Source: a bacterium (GTDB lineage: Bacteria > Patescibacteriota > Patescibacteriia > JAACEG01). From it: DNA of 9,547 nt. Where the stretch lies: positions 1 through 9,547 of the forward strand of contig JALULG010000112.1 in NCBI GenBank assembly GCA_027040785.1. The letters are read 5' to 3'. Under the pieces are notes generated by a model. That model saw nothing but the letters and a program-made list of their open reading frames with translations. It was not told the DNA's origin and searched no databases. Made by a program: the position numbers and the translations under genes. Below, piece after piece: positions 5,697 through 9,547 of this stretch (positions are counted from its first letter, which is position 1; the number at the start of each line of letters is the position of its first letter).

Positions 5697-5709
5697 AAAT
5701 AACAAAAAT

Positions 5710-7635
5710 ATGGGAAAAATTTTAGGAATTGATCTTGGTACCACTAACTCCGCTATGGCAATTGTTGAAGGTGGAAAACCGAGAATTTTAGAAAATAAAG
5801 AAGGTAAAAGAACAACCCCGTCAATAGTGGCTATTTCAAAAACCGGTGAACGTTTGGTTGGTTTACCGGCTAAACGTCAAGCGGTAACAAATCCGGAAAA
5901 TACCATTTTTTCAGTTAAAAGGTTGATCGGAAGACACTTTGATGATGAAGAAGTTCAAAGGGATATCAAATTAATGCCTTATAAAATCGTTAAAGCGGGG
6001 GAAGGAGTGAAAGTGAAAATGGGCGATAAAGAATACACTCCTCAAGAAATTTCCGCTATGATTTTGCAAAAATTAAAAGCTGATGCGGAAGAAAAACTGG
6101 GCGAAAAAATAACGGAAGCTGTTATTACCGTGCCGGCTTATTTTAACGATTCTCAAAGACAAGCGACAAAAGATGCCGGAGAAATTGCCGGTTTAACGGT
6201 TAAAAGAATAATCAACGAACCGACAGCCGCCGCTTTGGCTTATGGTTTTGAGAAAAATAAGGGAGAAAAAATCGTTGTTTATGATTTGGGTGGCGGAACT
6301 TTTGATGTTTCGGTTTTGGAAGTTGGAGATGATACCGTAGAAGTAAAAGCAACTAACGGCGATACTCATCTTGGTGGTGATGATTTTGATCAAAGAATTA
6401 TCAATTGGATTATTGATGAGTTTAAAAAAGAACACGGTATTGATTTAAGTAAAGACGATTTAGCTTTACAAAGATTGAAAGAATCCGCTGAAAAAGCCAA
6501 ACATGAACTTTCAACAACCACTGAAACGGAAATTAATCAACCATTTATCACAACAGATGAATCAGGACCAAAACATTTGGTAATGAAAATGACCCGAGCA
6601 AAATTAGAAGAAATCGTCGGGGATTTAGTGGAAAAAACATTGGAACCATGTAAAAAATCATTAGAAGATGCCAAATTGACCGTTGATGACATTGATAATG
6701 TTATTTTGGTCGGAGGTATGACCAGAATGCCTTTAGTCCAAACTACGGTGGAAAAATTTTTCAAAAAGAAACCGAATATGTCAATGAATCCCGATGAAGT
6801 GGTTGCTTTGGGAGCGGCCGTTCAAGCCGGTGTTTTACAAGGAGATGTAAAGGATGTATTATTATTGGATGTTACTCCGTTAACTTTGGGTATTGAAACT
6901 TTGGGTGGAGTAGCTACTCCGTTAATCAAAAGAAATACAACCATTCCGACTTCTAAATCACAGATTTTTTCAACCGCTGCGGATAATCAAGATTCAGTGG
7001 AAATTCATATTGTTCAAGGAGAGCGTCCAATGGCCGCCGACAATAAAACTTTGGGCAGATTTATATTGTCTGGAATTCCGCCGGCACCAAGAGGAGTCCC
7101 TCAAATTGAAGTTACTTTTGATATTGATGCCAATGGTATTTTAAATGTAAAAGCAAAAGATAAAGCAACCGGAAAAGAACAATCCATTACCATTACGGCA
7201 TCATCCGGCTTATCAAAAGAGGAAATTGAAAAAATGAAAAAAGAAGCGGAAGCCCACTCAGAAGAAGATAAAAAGAAAAAAGAACTTATTGAAACCAGAA
7301 ATATTGCTGACAGTACGATTTTTCAAGCGGAAAAAACTTTAAAAGATTTGGGTGATAAAATAAAGGAGGATATTAAAAAGGAAGTTGAGGAAAAAATCAA
7401 AAAATTAAAAGAAGTTAAAGATAAAGATAATATTGAGGATATTAAAAAAGCCAGTGAAGATTTGACAAATGTTCTTCAAAAAATCGGGTCAGAAATGTAT
7501 AAACAAGAACAAAACGCTTCAAATAATCAAGCCGGAGAACAAACATCCGGGGAAGATAAAAAAGAAGATGAACCGATTGAAGGCGAATTTGAAGAATCCA
7601 AAAAAGAAGATGACGAAAATAAAGATAATAAGTAA
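5710..7635 (+). CDS. dnaK: Molecular chaperone DnaK (Hsp70)
   Basis: DnaK is the ATP-driven Hsp70 that binds and refolds exposed hydrophobic peptides, working with DnaJ and GrpE encoded in this locus. At 641 residues it is full length (E. coli 638). The nucleotide-binding domain has GIDLGTTNS (6-14), the phosphate-2 loop YDLGGGTFDVS (191-201) and ILVGGMTRMPLV (332-343). The interdomain linker is DVLLLDVTP (382-390). The substrate-binding beta domain includes TPLTLGIETLGG, NTTIP and APRGVPQIEVTFDIDANGIL. A charged helical lid follows, then a tail with EPIEGEFEES and a long K/D/E-rich end; there is no EEVD. It has the N-lobe segment (DEEVQRDIKLMPYKIV) found in GrpE-dependent DnaKs. The ATG follows the leader hairpin by 13 nt without a Shine-Dalgarno. 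The next gene starts 3 nt after the stop. Confidence 0.99.
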   Translation: MGKILGIDLGTTNSAMAIVEGGKPRILENKEGKRTTPSIVAISKTGERLVGLPAKRQAVTNPENTIFSVKRLIGRHFDDEEVQRDIKLMPYKIVKAGEGVKVKMGDKEYTPQEISAMILQKLKADAEEKLGEKITEAVITVPAYFNDSQRQATKDAGEIAGLTVKRIINEPTAAALAYGFEKNKGEKIVVYDLGGGTFDVSVLEVGDDTVEVKATNGDTHLGGDDFDQRIINWIIDEFKKEHGIDLSKDDLALQRLKESAEKAKHELSTTTETEINQPFITTDESGPKHLVMKMTRAKLEEIVGDLVEKTLEPCKKSLEDAKLTVDDIDNVILVGGMTRMPLVQTTVEKFFKKKPNMSMNPDEVVALGAAVQAGVLQGDVKDVLLLDVTPLTLGIETLGGVATPLIKRNTTIPTSKSQIFSTAADNQDSVEIHIVQGERPMAADNKTLGRFILSGIPPAPRGVPQIEVTFDIDANGILNVKAKDKATGKEQSITITASSGLSKEEIEKMKKEAEAHSEEDKKKKELIETRNIADSTIFQAEKTLKDLGDKIKEDIKKEVEEKIKKLKEVKDKDNIEDIKKASEDLTNVLQKIGSEMYKQEQNASNNQAGEQTSGEDKKEDEPIEGEFEESKKEDDENKDNK

Positions 7636-7638
7636 AAA

Positions 7639-7863
7639 ATGAACCAATATTTAAAAGATAAAAAAGAAAAGTTGGAAGAGCTGGGGATTGATATCTCCAG
7701 CCTTCCCTTGGGGGTAAAAATAAAAGATATTGAAATCGGACAAGATGATTTGACAGGCAGATTTTATGCTGTTGTCAGTTATTTTGAAGATGATGATAAA
7801 GAAAAAGAAAATTCTGAAACTTTTCATCAAGAATATGACGATATAGAAGATATATTCCGTTAG
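7639..7863 (+). CDS. Small acidic protein of unknown function, coupled to dnaK
   Basis: I do not recognise this 74-residue protein. It starts MNQYLKDKKEKLEELGIDIS and has a central part that looks like beta strands (GVKIKDIEIGQ, GRFYAVVSYF). It ends in a strongly acidic stretch (FEDDDKEKENSE, then EYDDIEDIF). No signal peptide, membrane segment or cysteine is present. The ATG lies 3 nt after the dnaK stop, so it is almost certainly co-transcribed with dnaK and could be translated by termination-reinitiation. That coupling argues it is a real gene; an antisense frame over the same bases has no protein-like features. Its place between dnaK and dnaJ suggests, but does not show, a chaperone-related role. 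It stops at TAG, the only non-TAA stop among the complete genes here. Confidence 0.7.
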   Translation: MNQYLKDKKEKLEELGIDISSLPLGVKIKDIEIGQDDLTGRFYAVVSYFEDDDKEKENSETFHQEYDDIEDIFR

Positions 7864-7934
7864 ATGTTTTAATTGTCTTATATTGAGTTTCCCCATATTA
7901 TATTGAAGATTATGCTGAATTTATTTCGGTATTA

Positions 7935-7960
7935 TTTCAGTATTTCGGAAAAATAAGTAA
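7935..7960 (+). repeat. 26-bp direct repeat, copy 1
   Basis: TTTCAGTAT followed by TTCGGAAAAATAAGTAA. It is matched at 25 of 26 positions by a second copy at 8089-8114 (single difference T7944/C8098). Both copies begin at the right arm of a CTGA-type palindrome, so the repeat unit is larger than the palindrome and includes an AT-rich tail. Confidence 0.85.
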
Positions 7961-8088
7961 AAATTTAAAATCACGAGACCCTGAAATAAATTCAGGGTGA
8001 CAGGGGAATTAACATGAGATTCTGAAATGTTTAGAATGATATTAAACTGACATGAAATTCTGAATCGCCCCATGTCATGCTGAGCTTG

Positions 8089-8114
8089 TTTCAGTATCTC
8101 GGAAAAATAAGTAA
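8089..8114 (+). repeat. 26-bp direct repeat, copy 2
   Basis: Second copy of the repeat at 7935-7960, offset 154 bp and identical except for one T-to-C change. Similarity continues weakly into the following AAAATTTAA stretch. The pair suggests duplication of one REP-like unit, with the space between filled by other diverged copies. Confidence 0.85.
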
Positions 8115-8150
8115 AATTTAATTTTATTGATTTAATAAAAATTAAAAAAT

Positions 8151-8456
8151 ATGTCTAATCAACCGGAAAAACAAAATATTCCCAATAGTCAAATCAGAAT
8201 AAACGATAATATAATCGGAGGAGAGTATGCCAATTTTATGCAAGTAGATCATAATAAAGAAGAATTTAGATTAATTTTTGGAAACATTTTTCCTCCAAGC
8301 GGAAAAACAGTTGCTAAAATTTTAACTACTCCGGGTCATTTTAAAAGAATTTTAGCCATAATGCAAAAAAATTTGGAATTATACGAAAAACAATTTGGAA
8401 AAATTGAGGAAACGAAAGAGTTGGAAAAAAATAAAGAAATCGGTTTTAAACAATAA
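8151..8456 (+). CDS. DUF3467 family protein
   Basis: This small soluble protein of 101 residues matches the DUF3467 pattern: GGEYANFMQVDHNKEEFRLIFGN (23-45) near the N-terminus, PPSGKTVAKILTTPGHFKRIL (48-68), then a helix MQKNLELYEKQFGKIEE (71-87) and a charged tail. The family is widespread but of unknown biochemical function. The gene begins after the palindrome cluster and ends 8 nt before the dnaJ ATG, so it and dnaJ form a tight pair. The ATG at 8151 sits in TTAAAAAATATG with no Shine-Dalgarno. The link to chaperone function is by position only. Family call is from pattern recognition of the YANF...EF.L.FG and KR...L..NL..YE motifs. Confidence 0.82.
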   Translation: MSNQPEKQNIPNSQIRINDNIIGGEYANFMQVDHNKEEFRLIFGNIFPPSGKTVAKILTTPGHFKRILAIMQKNLELYEKQFGKIEETKELEKNKEIGFKQ

Positions 8457-8464
8457 TATATATT

Positions 8465-9547
8465 ATGTCAAAAGATTATTATAAAATATTAGGTGTTTCC
8501 AAAAATGCTTCTCAAGAAGAAATTAAAAAAGCGTTTAGAAAATTAGCCCACAAATATCATCCCGATAAGGATGGAGGAGATGAAACAAAATTTAAAGAAA
8601 TAAATGAGGCCTATCAAGTTTTATCTGATAAAGAAAAAAGAAGGCAATATGATCAATTTGGTCAAAATTTTGAAAATGCTCAAGCCGGAGCAAATGGTTT
8701 TGGCGGCTTTAACGGAGGATTTGATTTTAGTGATTTTGGGGGGTTTGGTCAAGGAGGAGTTGAATTTGACTTGGGTGATATTTTTTCAGATTTTTTTGGT
8801 GGTGCCAGACAAAGAACCACTCGTAAAAAAAGAGGCAGGGATTTGGAATTTTCTTTAACTATTAGTTTTGAGGAGATGGTTAAAGGAGCTGAAAAGAAAA
8901 TTTCCATTAAAAGAGACGCGGAATGTTCTCATTGTAACGGAACGGGCGCGGATTTAAAAGAAGGATTTGAAACTTGCACCTCTTGTCATGGAAAAGGACA
9001 AATTGAAAGCGTTAGGCAAACTTTTTTAGGGGCTATTAAGACCGCGAGTATTTGTCCAAAATGCGAAGGAAGTGGTAAAATTCCTAAAAAAGCTTGTGAA
9101 TTTTGTCATGGAAAAGGAGTGATAAAGGAAGCGGAAGAATTGATTATAAAAATTCCGGCCGGAATCAATGACGGTGAGACTTTACGTTACCGGGGTAAAG
9201 GGGAAGCAATTAAAAACGGTGAAAGCGGTGATTTATATATTCATATAAAAATTTTGCCGTCTGAAAAATATAAAAGAGATGGTTATGATATATATACGAT
9301 CAGAACAATTAAACTTACCCAAGCAATATTGGGCGATAAGGTTGAAGTTGAAAGTCCGACAGGCGTTTTTAAATTAAAAATTCCGGCCGGCACACAACCG
9401 GGGAAAAAATTCCGTTTAAGAGGAAAAGGAATTTCTCATTTGAGAGGTTTTGGCAAAGGTGATTTTATCGTGGAAATAAAAGTAAAAGTTCCGGAAAAAT
9501 TAACTCTTAGACAAAAAAAATTGATTAAAGAATTAAAAGAAGAGGGC
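8465..9547 (+). CDS. dnaJ: Chaperone protein DnaJ (3' end off window)
   Basis: DnaJ (type I Hsp40) delivers unfolded clients to DnaK and stimulates its ATPase. The frame is open for 361 codons to the right edge; the usual length is about 370-380, so only the last residues are missing. The J domain (1-65) has YYKILGV, HPD at 32-34 and the NEAYQVLSD helix. A Gly/Phe-rich region follows (66-115, GFGGFNGGFDFSDFGGFGQGG). The zinc-binding domain has all four CxxCxGxG repeats (C154/C157, C171/C174, C197/C200, C211/C214). C-terminal client domains include IPAGINDGETLRYRGKG and IPAGTQPGKKFRLRGKG. The start at 8465 is supported by the conserved J-domain N-terminus SKDYYKILGV and by the 8-nt gap after the DUF3467 gene. 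No Shine-Dalgarno is visible. It completes the DnaK-GrpE-DnaJ set in this locus. Confidence 0.98.
   Translation, partial: MSKDYYKILGVSKNASQEEIKKAFRKLAHKYHPDKDGGDETKFKEINEAYQVLSDKEKRRQYDQFGQNFENAQAGANGFGGFNGGFDFSDFGGFGQGGVEFDLGDIFSDFFGGARQRTTRKKRGRDLEFSLTISFEEMVKGAEKKISIKRDAECSHCNGTGADLKEGFETCTSCHGKGQIESVRQTFLGAIKTASICPKCEGSGKIPKKACEFCHGKGVIKEAEELIIKIPAGINDGETLRYRGKGEAIKNGESGDLYIHIKILPSEKYKRDGYDIYTIRTIKLTQAILGDKVEVESPTGVFKLKIPAGTQPGKKFRLRGKGISHLRGFGKGDFIVEIKVKVPEKLTLRQKKLIKELKEEG

Larger units (their letters stand above)
7864..8150. repeat. Intergenic cluster of REP-like palindromes
   Basis: This 287-nt gap contains no gene. It is packed with short related hairpins built on a CTGAA/TTCAG theme. 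They are: 7912-7919 with 7925-7932 (ATGCTGAA/TTCGGTAT); 7978-7985 with 7991-7998 (ACCCTGAA/TTCAGGGT, perfect, 5-nt loop); 8019-8026 with 8030-8037 (ATTCTGAA/TTTAGAAT); and 8077-8083 with 8091-8097 (ATGCTGA/TCAGTAT). A half-copy GACATGAAATTCTGAA lies at 8049-8064. TGACA or CATGA-type flanks recur. This is the look of dispersed REP/BIME-like elements in several degraded copies. The last 35 nt before 8151 are almost pure A/T. Confidence 0.7.

Noticed and set aside
6193..6764. Two minus-strand open frames inside dnaK
   Set aside because: dnaK is highly conserved on the other strand; these are mirror frames with no start context or motifs.
7651..7896. Minus-strand frame of 81 codons opposite the small acidic gene
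   Set aside because: Composition (F/I/K-rich) reflects the complement of the acidic gene. The plus-strand gene is coupled to dnaK and is the better choice.
8117..8146. AT-only imperfect inverted repeat before the DUF3467 gene
   Set aside because: Made entirely of A and T in a low-complexity stretch; such pairings are expected by chance at this composition.
7864..8150. CRISPR array
   Set aside because: Repeats are palindromic, diverged and unevenly spaced; there are only two good copies of the 26-bp repeat and no regular spacers.
8604..8858. Plus-strand frame of 84 codons in another phase
   Set aside because: Overlaps the J domain and G/F region of dnaJ, which is the true coding phase.
1..9547. 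Alternative genetic code (UGA as glycine or tryptophan), as in some Patescibacteria lineages
   Set aside because: All genes keep expected lengths under the standard code, tryptophan is TGG, glycine is GGN, and no conserved gene needs an in-frame TGA. No TGA is used as a stop in the complete genes, but TAA dominance explains that.

Overview
This is an AT-rich (about one third G+C by eye), gene-dense chromosomal window. It most resembles a small-genome Candidate Phyla Radiation (Patescibacteria) bacterium. Pointers are the compact HrcA, a secreted lysozyme-like protein carrying a repeat type I associate with that group, a DUF3467 protein, very short gaps, almost exclusive use of TAA stops, and gene starts in A/T-rich context with no visible Shine-Dalgarno sequence. 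The phylum-level placement is inference. Stops and tryptophan/glycine codons fit the standard bacterial code.

Left part, minus strand (1-3332): a secreted lysozyme-like protein with four C-terminal repeats is followed 10 nt later by a MEMO/LigB-like class III dioxygenase-family protein. A hairpin with a T-tract comes next, then fmt (methionyl-tRNA formyltransferase), which runs off the left edge. The Fmt reading frame carries an unusual helical N-terminal extension of about 98 residues.

Centre and right, plus strand (3333-9547): a divergent intergenic region holds a strong sigma-70-type promoter fused to a perfect CIRCE operator. It drives a chaperone locus: hrcA (repressor), a Nudix-GrpE fusion gene, hsp20, dnaK, a 74-residue acidic protein of unknown function, a DUF3467 protein, and dnaJ (cut by the right edge). 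The core DnaK machine is complete: DnaK, its nucleotide exchange factor GrpE and its J-protein DnaJ, plus a small heat-shock holdase and the HrcA repressor that reads CIRCE.

The most interesting features are the covalent Nudix-GrpE fusion, the long inverted repeats placed over putative internal promoters of hsp20 and dnaK, a 15-bp hairpin just before the dnaK start, overlapping mutually exclusive hairpins between hsp20 and dnaK, the Fmt extension, and a cluster of REP-like palindromes between the 74-residue gene and the DUF3467 gene. No mobile element, CRISPR array, tRNA or rRNA was seen.
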